Shown here piece after piece: positions 1-9,621 of a DNA stretch of 33,363 nucleotides. Position 1 is the first letter of the stretch, and each line of letters begins with the position of its first letter. The notes under the pieces are model-generated. The model saw only the letters and a list, made by a program, of their open reading frames with translations. It was not told where the DNA came from and did no database searches. This DNA comes from Bifiguratus adelaidae (Eukaryota > Mucoromycota > Endogonomycetes > Endogonales): positions 105,496-138,858 of the forward strand of contig MVBO01000031.1 in assembly GCA_002261195.1 (NCBI GenBank), written 5' to 3'. The position numbers were made by a program, and so were the translations under genes.

Positions 1-413
1 ACATCACATCGCCTTTCTGCTCGCCGAAGAGATTTCTTACGAGCCAGAAGAAGATGAGGATGCTGGTGCGTGTTATGCAAGTGTGATATGACTGGTGCCT
101 ACCTATTCATCCTTTTTTCACTTTTAGGCACCTCCTTGATGGATATTGGCATGAAAGAGCTCATGAAAATGGATCGTGTACAAGCGATTGAAGGTCTCAT
201 GGCGTACAACACATGGGCAGCGCATATAAAAGAGTTTCTGAAGAGAATTGGGGAACAAGGGCGGCCTGTCACGAAGGAAGATGTGGATGGTTTCTTTGAG
301 GTAGGATGAGGAAACATTGAATGCTTTGCATACAGGCATTGACTCTCCCCCTTGTATAGGAACTCGAAAATGAGAGATTGAAGCGGAAAAGGGATAGCCT
401 GAACGGTGCATAG
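1..413 (+). CDS. 3' end of an unrecognised protein gene (partial)
   Basis: Only the C-terminal end is in the window, so no start is visible. Reading starts in frame 2 and gives an acidic stretch (…YEPEEDEDAG). An intron follows at 66-127 (GTGCGT…TTTTAG). The next exon, 128-300, is charged and probably helical (MDIGMKELMKMDRVQAIEG…). A second intron at 301-359 (GTAGGA…GTATAG) leads to a last exon, 360-413, ending ELENERLKRKRDSLNGA-stop. Without the second intron the frame stops at 309. The spliced tail is preferred because it continues the charged helix and ends in a basic, nuclear-signal-like run. I do not recognise the family. The tail runs toward the 3' end of the FIT gene on the other strand. 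Confidence 0.55.
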
Positions 414-583
414 TTTTCTCGGTCATGCTGTTTCTGCCCTGTTCATTCGGCGAATGCATCCGTAGAATCCCCATCGACATTGCGCCGCAATTGGCAGAGA
501 GCCATTAGCTCCTTGTAGTATAAACCAGTGTATAAATACAAGATACAGTCTAGAGTCGGAAACCCCCGACTGGCCACACGGCA

Positions 584-1405
584 TTAGTCTAGATGAGCGA
601 GCTTGGCTTCTTCGTCTACCCGAGTATTAAGATAATACTGTGAGCGACATAAGCAACGTTGGACGATTACGCAAGCACCATAACTTACCTGTATTGCCCA
701 GAAAAACATGCCAATAAACGTTCCAGAAATGAGCTCTATCCATCCATGGTAATAGATGGCGGTCATCAACAGCATCCAGATCCACAGGATCATGAGAGCA
801 AGGAGGGATAGTGTGCTGGACTTCTGAAGGGCAGTGAGATTGTTCCAAGTGCGTCTCCTGGCGTTGGCGGTATTGATATTGTGATAACCAATCCCTCGAA
901 CAAACTCTTCCATCAGAAAGAGCGATGAGTGAGTCAACAGAAGGCAATGCCCACTGACGTCATGTCCTCCTTGCCAAAATCCACCTTGTCGCTTGCACAC
1001 TTGGCTGATCACCAAATGCGAGAAGCTACCGTCTGGTCCAGGATACGCGCACGAACCGCCGGTGGCAACGAAAATGCGATCCAAAGCGCTCGGTCCAAAT
1101 AACCATTGGGTCAAGACGTACCAGTAGAGTGACGCAAAGGCCAAGCGGATCACGGCCGAGAGCGCCAGTCCCCGATCCAGTCTATTTCTCCGTATACAGA
1201 TCACCGTCGCCGCAAAAGCAGCGTAGACGAGCGTTGTCCAGCCCCAACCCCACTTTACAAAGTAGACATTGAAAAAGTTGCGTTTGGAGGCAAAGTACGA
1301 GTTCTGTAGCTTGGACTGAAAGAAGGATAGTGCAAAGCCAATAGCTACAATGGCTGGATACACGAGTGCCAGTGCTGTATGCTCTGATCGTCGTCTGCGT
1401 GTCAT
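584..1405 (-). CDS. SCS3: FIT/Scs3 family ER membrane lipid phosphatase
   Basis: FIT proteins sit in the ER membrane, cleave fatty acyl-CoA (acyl-CoA diphosphatase activity) and support lipid-droplet budding and phospholipid balance; yeast members are Scs3 and Yft2. Seen here: about 256 aa with several hydrophobic segments, the family box GGHDVSGH with the first conserved His (about residue 148), and a second conserved His in YYHGWIELISG (about 220). The start is the ATG at 1405 (MTRRRRSEH…); the frame stays open a little further upstream but without an ATG. A 51-nt intron at 638-688 (GTAAGT…TCACAG) is a multiple of three and free of stops, so the unspliced frame also reads through; splicing joins FFWAIQ to YYLNTR. 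Start codons of this gene and the WD40 gene are only 81 bp apart and divergent, so they probably share a promoter. Confidence 0.88.
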   Translation of the reverse strand: MTRRRRSEHTALALVYPAIVAIGFALSFFQSKLQNSYFASKRNFFNVYFVKWGWGWTTLVYAAFAATVICIRRNRLDRGLALSAVIRLAFASLYWYVLTQWLFGPSALDRIFVATGGSCAYPGPDGSFSHLVISQVCKRQGGFWQGGHDVSGHCLLLTHSSLFLMEEFVRGIGYHNINTANARRRTWNNLTALQKSSTLSLLALMILWIWMLLMTAIYYHGWIELISGTFIGMFFWAIQVSYGACVIVQRCLCRSQYYLNTRVDEEAKLAHLD

Positions 1406-1486
1406 GGTGCAAAGTGAGAGTGAGAGAAAGGAGTGCGACAAACGTCAACGTGGATTGCCAAATTAGGTCGATCCTTGTCACTGACC

Positions 1487-3965
1487 ATGGCTGCAACGCA
1501 GTCGGACACAGTGGCAGCCGATGGGGATATAACGCCACAGCCATCTAGTGCATTTGGCACTGAGACGAGTTCTGTCAATTCTGCTTCGGAAACGGAGAGC
1601 TCCAACACAGAGTTGAATGGACCTAATGCTGAAAGGAATCAGGCGGGGGAGAAAGCCAATGGTCACCGAGATGCAGTAGACGGCAAAGAGTCCAAAAGGA
1701 GGTGAGAGTGGTTGCTTTAATGATTTAATGGCACTTTCTTACTCGTGGATCCTAGCTTGGCCCAGTCCATGACCAAGAGGGAAGAGAAGCGATCCTCCAA
1801 TCCCCGAATTCGACCGACCGAAGATATTTTTGATCCTGAAGATCCAATGATCAAGGAAGTGAGTGCGGATGCTTAATGGTTATACAGACTGGATGCTTAT
1901 GTTCTTTATAGGATATCATCCGGATGATCTTGCAGTATCTTTCTGATGAGGGATATCATGCAAGTCGCGCGGTGGTGCAAGATGAGGCAAACTTAAAATG
2001 GCATGAGCGGGAGGAAAGGACATTGGAGGCAAAACGGCTCAAGAAAGCGATTCTGGGTATGTAATAAGATATGTGATGAATGGCAGAGACTCATGCCTTT
2101 GCCCTGGTACAGATGGTGATTGGGCCGAGGTGGATAAGCTTACCTCCAAGCCGATCGTCAAGAATCACAAAAGCTTCTTATACGCCGTTTACAAACAACA
2201 ATACCTTGAATACATTGAGCAGCGAGATATTCAAAAGGTGAGTGTTTCTGTTTTGAACATGGAGAGCCCCCCGCTAATGGCAATGCACAGGCGTTTACGT
2301 TTCTCAACAAGCGGATAAAACCGTTGGAAAATCTCTCCACGACACCAAACGAGTTCAAAGATCTCTGCTACTTGCTCACTGCCAAGACAGTCCACGATGC
2401 TCCGAGCTTCAAGAATTGGGAAGGTGTTGGACCTGCGAGAGAAAAGTTGGTTGAGCATCTTCAAACGACGCTTGATTTCGAAAACAGCGGCAAGACAGGT
2501 AAAAAGACGGACGCGAGGGATCTCAGACGTGCTAACTATGTCTTTTAGGGTCGATTTATGTCGCACCCAATAGATTACTCAACATGTTGCGCCAGGCAGT
2601 CGCTTACCAAATTGAATTCTCCCAATATCATCCCACCATTGCGCCGGTTGTGAATACGTAAGTGTAGCGCTATTCAGGATGTTTTTGATCCGTTCGCGCG
2701 CCTGATGGCTTCGAAAAATTATAGGTTGTTGCAAGATTACAGCAGTTTTGTGATACCTAATGCTTGTGCCAACATTATGAGAGGCCATAAAGGCAATGTC
2801 AAGTGCGCTGAATTCATTGGGGCGGATGGCTTAGAGATTGTCAGTGGTTCTAGGTAGGTGTACCCATTACTCAGACTGGCTAGGTGGACTAATGACCATT
2901 TGCTTTGGCGCTACAGTGACAACACCCTGCGTATATGGCAGACAACGACAGGAAAATGCATGCGTACGCTTCGTGGACATACATCCCGAATATGGGATGT
3001 TTCGAGCAGCAAGAGTGGTAGCATGGTTGCCAGTGCCAGTGGTGATGGTACGGTGAAGGTATGTCGAATGATACCACATTCGTGTTGAGAATCCTCTGAC
3101 TCGAGATTGTGCATTTTAGCTTTGGGACATGAAATCGGTCAAGAAAGAATGCATATTGACATTGAGCGATGGACAAGGAGACGTTTACTCGACTGCTTTC
3201 CATCCAGCTGAGGTATGCGGTGACATGACTTGATGCAAACAGACCTGTTAACCACAATGCAGGATCATGTTGCCTCTGGCGGATATGACAAGATTGTCAG
3301 GTTGTTCGATCTCTCGACGGGTGAGGTTGTGAAGTCCTTTTCCGGGCATCAGCTTGCAGTGTCCAAAGTGATCTTCAATCCTCTGGGCAATCTCATTATC
3401 AGCGGGTTAGTGGCATTCCAAGTGACGGCTGGTTTCTGCATGTTTGCTCACGCATGACGCAGATCAAAGGACAACACGATCAAGTTCTGGGACATCGTTT
3501 CCGGTACATGCATACGCACCATCACGTCACATCTTGGAGAAGTGACCTCTGTAGCCATGAACTCGACCGGCACACTATTATTGAGCAGTTCAAAGGACAA
3601 TTCGAATCGCTTGTGGGATTTGAGAACGGTACGGCCCATTCAGAAATTGAAGGGACATCTAAACACGTCCAAGAATTTCATACGATCCGCCTTTGCGAAT
3701 AACAGTATGGTGGTCGGTGGTTCAGAGGTGTGTATCATGTCAATGGATGGTATCCATCGTCTTTACTCAAATACCAACTTAGGATGGAACCATTTACATC
3801 TGGGACCAAGAGACAGGATCAGTCTTACAAAAGCTACGTGGGCATACGGGCGGAGCTGTCTATAGTGCGGTATGGAACGAGAGCATGAGCACCATAGTCA
3901 GCTGTGGTGATGATTGTCTTGTTCGGACTTGGTCCTACGATGAAAATCAGCCGCTCGATGTTTGA
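1487..3965 (+). CDS. LisH-CTLH-WD40 repeat protein (WDR26/Gid7-like architecture)
   Basis: Twelve exons: 1487-1701, 1756-1858, 1912-2056, 2113-2237, 2291-2498, 2549-2657, 2725-2853, 2917-3058, 3120-3212, 3263-3405, 3463-3727, 3783-3965; 619 aa. Domains in order: a disordered Ser/Glu-rich N-terminus; LisH (DIIRMILQYLSDEGYHASRA); a CTLH-like helical region (GDWAEVDKL…AFTFLNKRIKPLE) followed by LLNMLRQAVAYQ; then seven WD40 blades, beginning GHKGNVKCAEF and ending SCGDDCLVRTW. This domain order is that of WDR26/Gid7, scaffolds of the CTLH/GID ubiquitin ligase, but other LisH-CTLH-WD40 proteins exist (for example SMU1), so the exact orthologue is not settled. The ATG at 1487 has a good context (ACCATGG). 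GID4, the substrate receptor of that ligase, lies 12 kb away in the same window. Confidence 0.85.
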
Positions 3966-4141
3966 GATAGAGTTCCCCTGTATCATTCTGTAAACTAGTG
4001 CATAATAGACGTACATCTCTCATATTCTTTGCACCCAACTATGCATTGTACAGGAACCAATGCGCAGCCTCTTTGATTGAACGTATCCCTCTTTTTGTTG
4101 CAAGATATAGTACACAAGACCTAATCAGTCTACCCCATCCT

Positions 4142-4594
4142 CTATGACTTTCCCGCCTTCTTTCTTGTTGTCTTTGCCGGACCACTGTAGCTATACTGCC
4201 ATCCAGAAACTGCCGGCGTATCCGTAGCCATTCTGATCTGTCGTGGAAACAAGATACCTCGTTCCTTTGTCCGAGCAGCATTGTACAGCTTTTTGTTGGT
4301 CGTTTCCAGTTCGTCCATGGCTTTCTGTATCATGCGGAATTTGCGCGAAAGTCCAGCTTGTCGTTCCTCGCGTTGTCTAGTGAGATGGAGTTTGTAAGCG
4401 GCGGTGATGGTATTGTGGCGGATGGTGTCTTCTTCGCTTCGGGTTATAGGAGGCCGAGGTGGTAACTCAAAGAGCACTTTTTTAATCAGGTCATTACGGT
4501 GATCGTTGGATGAGGAGCTTCCTGAGGCCGCAGCTCTGAGGCGAGAGCGTAAAGCCTGGTTGCTCGATAGACTGCGAAGGAACGGTGTGGCCAT
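4142..4594 (-). CDS. MRPL28: Mitochondrial large-subunit ribosomal protein mL40 (MRPL28-like)
   Basis: A 150-aa intronless frame from the ATG at 4594; the frame is open three codons further upstream but with no ATG. The N-terminus is Ser/Arg-rich and lacks acidic residues (MATPFLRSLSSNQALRSRLR), as expected for a mitochondrial targeting peptide. The middle is a basic helix (KLHLTRQREERQAGLSRKF), followed by the tail FPRQIRMATDTPAVSGWQY, which resembles the conserved DTPP…GW ending of the mL40/Mrpl28 family. By family knowledge it is a structural protein of the mitochondrial large subunit. The assignment rests on the tail motif, length and targeting signal, so it is probable rather than certain. 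The gene lies 58 bp downstream of ECM2 on the same strand and converges on the WD40 gene. Confidence 0.62.
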   Translation of the reverse strand: MATPFLRSLSSNQALRSRLRAAASGSSSSNDHRNDLIKKVLFELPPRPPITRSEEDTIRHNTITAAYKLHLTRQREERQAGLSRKFRMIQKAMDELETTNKKLYNAARTKERGILFPRQIRMATDTPAVSGWQYSYSGPAKTTRKKAGKS

Positions 4595-4652
4595 GACCAC
4601 CAAGATCTATGCCGGAGAAAGAATAAAAATGGTGGCTTAGACTATATTACAT

Positions 4653-6147
4653 TTATTGCACGGCGCCTTGCATGGTAGGATCTTGACTCGGATACTTGAT
4701 GTTTGCGGCAGCTTCTGAGCCTGGTGGTGGCGGAGGACCCATGGCTTGTGTTCCTGTGCCTGCAGCTGGAAGGCGCATGGTTGAGCGTTGGCCTGACAAT
4801 ATTGATATCAAAAACTCACCTTTGTTCTTGGCAGTCTCTCCCTTTGGGCCGACGGGCCGCGGTCTGCCCCACGCTACTCGTATTAGATGGTCCTTGATCC
4901 TCACTGGATCGAATGATGCCTTGTCGGCAGCAGCTTCGGCAGCGCTTCGACTTGCAAAATTGACGAACGCGCACCTCGACTTGTGAACCATAATGACAGA
5001 TTTGATCTCGCCAAAGGCGTAAAAGTAGTCCCTGAGAGGATTGTGGGTGAGCAACGAGACGGTATAAAGTGATGATAGACCTACCTCACATCATCTTCTG
5101 TGACATCTTCTTCAACACCCGTAAGGAATAATGTGGTCTAAGAGATAAAATCATCAGTCGGCTGTTGCACTCAATGGTCTATATTGTCTTACAATATTCT
5201 TGTCTTCGGGCGGGGTGAGATTGGTGCTTCCGCCGCGTCCTTTGGTCATCAATTTGGCCGCGACAGGATCGTTATTGCCTTGGTATCGGTCCTTGATATT
5301 TTGATTTGACAATTCATTGTCGGGAACTTCGTGTCTGAGGCAACTCATCAGTTCGCGCCCTTCGTGTTTAACATCTCTCAAACTTACCTATAAGGACATT
5401 CATCCCCACGCGTACATTCGCCCTTGAGATAAAAGGAACAAATATGTGCTCGGTTACGTCTATAATAAGGTGCATTTCGAGCAAGTTTGCGAAGTGTCTC
5501 TCGTCCAGCAGAGTCTGCGCGTCCGTAATCAATCATGCTTTGTCCAGCTTCAAACTAATTCCGATGTCAGAAGATATTCGGCGGATCTTGCCTTTATCTC
5601 ACCTTTCCGTCCATGTTCTGAGCTTGATACTGCTTGTTGATGGCGAGATTTGGCGTACTATCTTTGATATCCAATGCAGCATCTCTCACTTGCACAGGAA
5701 GACCTACAATAAATTGTTAGCGGAGCGGTCCACCGTTCGCCGTAACATCACACTTGCCATATTCAAGATCAAGAACGCATGTCTGACAGACATTCTTCAT
5801 CTTTGCGCACGTCTGGCAAATCTCGGTCTTTTTGAATCGCATGCCTGATCCAGGCATCCATCGAAACACGGTGAATGGTCGAGTACAGATCTTGCATTCC
5901 TTGCCGTGTGTTTCTTTTGTCTATATGAATGACGATTAGTCCTCGCAAACAAGAATGAGCGCCAACGCGACGCAATGCTTACCATTCGCATGTAGGGATT
6001 GTCACCAAGACACGTCTCGCAGACAATTGGGAATTCCTAGCCAAGCCTGAGCGTCAGCAACTTTGTCTCAGTCTCTACGCGATCGCCACCTACCGCATCT
6101 TCCCAGCCTTGTTTGTTGGGATCAAACTTTGTAAAGTTGAATGGCAT
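4653..6147 (-). CDS. ECM2: Pre-mRNA splicing factor ECM2/RBM22 (Cwf5)
   Basis: RBM22/Ecm2 sits in the activated spliceosome and contacts U6 snRNA and the intron near the catalytic centre. Nine exons (5'→3'): 6147-6094, 6036-5983, 5920-5758, 5703-5603, 5554-5388, 5334-5193, 5137-5085, 5031-4820, 4765-4653; 352 aa, matching S. pombe Cwf5 in size. Seen: N-terminal Cys motifs ([28 protein letters not shown]); a CCCH finger ([19 protein letters not shown], about 162-181); the [14 protein letters not shown] block; an RRM (TTLFLTGV…CAFVNF); and a Pro-rich tail ending KYPSQDP, as in human RBM22. The third intron (5704-5757) begins GCAAGT, a GC-AG intron. The last intron (4766-4819) is 54 nt, in frame and stop-free. 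The start follows the family: QGWEDA then EFPIVCETC. Confidence 0.95.
5704..5757 (-). other. GC-AG intron of ECM2
   Basis: Read on the minus strand the intron starts GCAAGT and ends TTGTAG (54 nt). It lies between …LDLEY-G and LPVQVRDA. No GT donor near the exon end keeps the frame or the conserved residues [18 protein letters not shown] is the usual form of the minor GC donor class. Confidence 0.8.
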
Positions 6148-6244
6148 CGTTGAGCCAACGAAAGAGAACAATCGCCACTTGCAAATGTTCCCAAATTTAT
6201 AAGCTTGCGCAGTAAAAACATGACATCTTGCTCCGTTTGAAGCA

Positions 6245-8019
6245 CTAATACACAACGTCTTGCTCTGGTGTTGTCTTGTATTCACTCAGCACAGGCCACA
6301 AGGTCTCCCACCAGTAGACGGTAGTAAAGGTACTCCAATTGGCGGTGATTTTGCCATTATTCTGCTTATACCACGAGGAGCATTGCGGTGACTTCCAAGT
6401 GGTACGTTCGAGATCTTGTTGAAGTTTGGCGTTGAATTGATCTTGAACGTACGAGCGAACGTCAAAGTAGGGTATAGGGCTCTTTAAACTAGTTTTAATG
6501 AGCTTGGTAATGTACTTGGATTGACATTCTACGGTGTTTAGTCAATGTCTACTTTAATTTGTTCGGATGAGCACGAGCTTAGCGATCATAAAGATGATGG
6601 AACTGTGACTCAGGTTGGTGTTTGGACCATAGAGCATGCAAAAGTTGGGAAAGTTGTGTAGGGTCATGCCGAGGTAGGCATGCGCACCTTCTTGCCATGT
6701 CTTCTTCAAAGGCATGCCTCGCTTTCCACGTATTTTCATGGGAAAGAGGAATTCGGTCGTCCGGAAACCGGTTGCGAAGATCAGGATGTCCACAGTATAC
6801 TTTTTGCCGCTGGAAGTGATGAGGCCATCTGGCACAATCTTTGCGATAACTTCATCCTCGACGTAAACGTGTGGTTCAAGCAGCGTCTTGAACGTGTTTA
6901 GGTGAAAAGAATTGTTGTTTCGCCGAAGCAGGCGCTCACCTCTAGGTAACCATCCACGATGAGGACGCGTTTACAGCCAAAAGGATAATCAGGTGTCAAT
7001 TTGCGTTTCAGTTCTGGGTCTTTGACCTTGCTGTCTAGATACTTTAACGACATCTTGGAAGCTAGACGATTCATAGAGCTTCCAGCGCCGACAATGGCCG
7101 TGAACCTGATATCGCGCTGAAATCAGGGGAAATATTAGCGAAAATGTTACAACCTGCTAACTCACCTTGACATATTGATAGATGCGCTGCAACTTGGCGG
7201 CAAAAGGAATGTACTCAAGCACAGCTTTGGCGAATTGACTTGTCTTGAAGTTCCCCCGAGGTAGAAGCCAATTTGCGCTTTGCTGGAAGACGGTCAACTC
7301 GCTAGCTTTCCGACCAAGCGTGGGTATAAATTGCACCGCTGATGCGCCATTTCCAATCACAGCGATTCGCTTCCTTTCTAATGGCTGTGAGTGGTCCCAT
7401 TGAGCAGAATGAAACGTGATTCCTTCAAATGTTTCTCTTCCAGGAATATTCGCCCATCGCGGATGACTCAATTGGCCCACACCACTAATGACCTATGCAA
7501 GCTGGGTGAAATTGAAGACCAAGAAGCGTACACTTACAAATTTGGCCTCCAGCTTGGTGGTGTCGTCCCCATTCGATCGTTTCAAAGTGACTTGCCAAAG
7601 ATTTCTCTGATCGTTCCATTCCATGAGCTGAACCTCCCAACTGAAATAATAGTGATCATAGAGGCCATTTTCAGAGCGACGCTTTCCATGTACTCTTGAA
7701 TCTCCTTTTGACCAGAATAGAATTCGGACCATTTTGTATTGATGGCAAACGAGAACGAGTACAAGCGCGAATTGATATCGCAAGCTGCACCGGGATCTAC
7801 AATCATTCCGTCAATATATCAACAAAAAGGCTTTTCCCACTGCTTACAAGTATTTTCGTTCCAGGTGCCACCCAATCTATTGGACTTTTCGACCGCAACA
7901 AAATCGTGTATGCCTCCATAGTATTTTAGATGATAGGCGCTACATATCCCACTTGCCCCGCCGCCAATGATAAGAACAGTTGTGCTGGTAGGTGGTCGTT
8001 TCCCCGTGAGGCTATCCAT
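6245..8019 (-). pseudogene. Class B flavin monooxygenase (Baeyer-Villiger type), probably broken
   Basis: These enzymes use FAD and NADPH to insert oxygen into ketones or N/S compounds. Exons: 8019-7848, 7796-7538, 7492-7166, 7116-6940, 6886-6583, 6528-6245; the intact ancestor would be about 507 aa. Seen: FAD Rossmann motif IGGGASG, GGTWNENTYPGAACD, the Baeyer-Villiger signature FEGITFHSAQWD, NADPH Rossmann motif IGNGASAVQF, and ATGF. Two lesions. The second exon changes frame in an A4 run (7668-7671): the upstream frame gives YMESVALK, and the family-like GLYDHYYFSWEV follows only in another frame, one base short. The last intron should give FMI|ECQSKYI, but its donor reads CTAAGC where GTAAGC is expected (6582-6581). 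A GT nine bases further in with a later acceptor could partly rescue it. The stop lies 98 bp upstream of the ECM2 start, same strand. Confidence 0.8.
7668..7671 (-). other. One-base frameshift site in the monooxygenase gene
   Basis: The minus strand has a run of four A here. The upstream frame (YSFSF…IQEYMESVALK) runs to a stop about 75 nt further on, while the conserved continuation is open only in another frame. One extra A would join them, and the exon total (1523 nt) is exactly one short of a multiple of three. Either a real deletion or a homopolymer sequencing error. Confidence 0.75.
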
Positions 8020-8600
8020 AAGAACAAGAGGAAGGCTAATAGCCCCTCCTTATTTTATACACGCCATTTGTCAGATGGAAAAGGCCAACGTGCTGCGTGT
8101 GAATCTCGGTGTTGTGCTTTGTGAGTGGAAGTGAAATTATCCTTTTCGGGGTAAGACCGCCCCAGCAGCGCGAGCACGTCCATCGACCGCCTTTCGGCAA
8201 CGTCATTGGAGCACAGTGCAAACAAACAAGAGGTATTGGCGCTCATGCACCTCTATCTCGATGGCTTCCCTTTTGAGCGTGAGGACGGAAGAATCCTGCA
8301 TATCCCGTCCAATTCAGGAGTTCCTGGAGTCGATGCATCGACGCGTACACATATCTCTGGCCATCCTCCCTACCCCACATGCATACCGCAGTGGTGTCAA
8401 GCACTGCATTCCTTGGGTTAAAATGACGCAAACACAGAACTCAACTCTTGTGTTACACTTGTGTTACATTAACACAGTATGCTATTCTCCCTGATTCATG
8501 CGCTCTTTACCCTGTGCCTGTCTCTCTCTTACTCCCACACTCACCCTCACTTACTCTCTCTCGCGCACGCTTCAACGCATCACATCACAGTCATTTCAAC
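8020..8600. promoter_or_regulatory. Divergent promoter region, monooxygenase / GPI protein
   Basis: No supported gene in these 581 bp. It holds a perfect 11-bp tandem duplication (CTTGTGTTACA, 8447-8457 and 8458-8468) and then a long CT/CA-rich tract (about 8515-8590, CTGTCTCTCTCTTACTCCC…) directly before the GPI-protein ATG. Pyrimidine-rich tracts just before the start are typical of strongly expressed fungal genes. No clear TATA box was seen. Confidence 0.5.
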
Positions 8601-9484
8601 ATGCAATTGACTTTCCTTGCTGCTGCTGCTCTGGCTGTTGCCTCAGTCTCTGCTCAATCTGCCTCTTCCACTGTTACCAGCGTCTCCAACAACTACTGCT
8701 ATGTCACTTCACCTATTCAAGGTACTGTCTGGACTGCTGGTACCAATGTGACTATTGTTTGGTAAGATCAAATGAGCCGAAACATCAAGGTTTTTACGAG
8801 CGTTAACCCCATATTTCATTGCCCATAGGTTGATCGACACCGCTGACAACAACGTCTTCCCTACCGTCAACTTGCTTCACGGTAACCCCGCTTATTACAC
8901 CTTCGCTGCTACCCTGGCTACGAACGTAAAGACGGTGAGTATTTGACTTAGCTTGTGAAACTCCATAATTACTGACCGACGTAAATAGACCCTCGGACAA
9001 GTCACTGTCACCGTTCCCGCCAACTCCGTTCCGGGTAACGACTGTAAGTGTCGCATCGCCTCCGTATGATCGATACTAAACCTATTTTAGATGGTTTGCA
9101 AATCGGCCAAGCTCCCAACTACTGCTACGCCGGTCCTTTCACCATCAAGGGTAAGTTATCCATCAAAGACATGTTCTGGTAACCCGCCTGATTGCTCACG
9201 ATGCCATAGCCGCTGGCGCCGCTAGTGCCCCCACTACTCCCTCCATCCCCACGGCTAGTGGTCCTTCCATGGTGACCGCTGCTTCAACCACTGCCATGAC
9301 CTCCGGTGCTTTGGCCGTGTCTTCCGGCGCCTCTGCTTCTGGCTCTGCCAAGTCTGCTAGCGCTCCTGCCTCCGGTTCTACCTCTGCCTCTGCCTCTGCC
9401 TCTGCCTCTACTTCTGCTGCCAGCCTTGTCCGTTCCACTGCCGTCTTGGCCGCCGTCGGATTGTTTGCTGCTCTCTTGTTCTAA
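8601..9484 (+). CDS. Secreted Ser/Ala-rich GPI-anchored cell-wall protein (Kre9/Knh1-like domain)
   Basis: Five exons: 8601-8761, 8829-8934, 8989-9043, 9091-9150, 9210-9484; 218 aa. Seen: signal peptide (MQLTFLAAAALAVASVSA|Q); one compact extracellular domain (YVTSPIQGTVWTAGTNVTIVW … GLQIGQAPNYCYAGPFTI) like the Ser-Thr-rich GPI-anchored/Kre9-Knh1 N-terminal domain; a Ser/Ala/Thr-rich stalk with an (SA)n run; and a hydrophobic C-terminus (STAVLAAVGLFAALLF) that fits a GPI signal. Likely role: a structural or modifying protein of the fungal cell wall, fixed to the plasma membrane or glucan. All introns have GT-AG ends. The stalk is encoded by a TCTGCC-type repeat (9385-9412) that could change length by slippage. 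Confidence 0.85.
9385..9412 (+). repeat. Hexanucleotide repeat coding Ser-Ala
   Basis: Consecutive near-perfect copies of TCTGCC inside the stalk of the GPI protein, translated as alternating Ser and Ala. The unit is a multiple of three, so copy-number changes keep the frame. Confidence 0.7.
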
Positions 9485-9621
9485 TGGATCGATTCTAGTC
9501 CCCTTCATTCAACCTATGGAAAATGTAGCGTAATGTCTAAGATAATATAGTCAGGTCCCGTTAGCGTAGCCTGCCACAAACTTTACATTAAGAAGACAAC
9601 CATATTACAAGTATACAATAA

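Noticed and set aside
1487-3965. SMU1 as the identity of the WD40 protein
   Set aside because: The CTLH and linker sequence (FLNKRIKPLE, LLNMLRQAVAYQ) fits WDR26-like proteins better than SMU1; gene symbol left empty.
9196-9533. Open frames opposite the GPI-protein stalk
   Set aside because: They are shadows of the Ser/Ala hexanucleotide repeat read in other frames (poly Glu-Ala, Arg-Gly, Leu-Pro).
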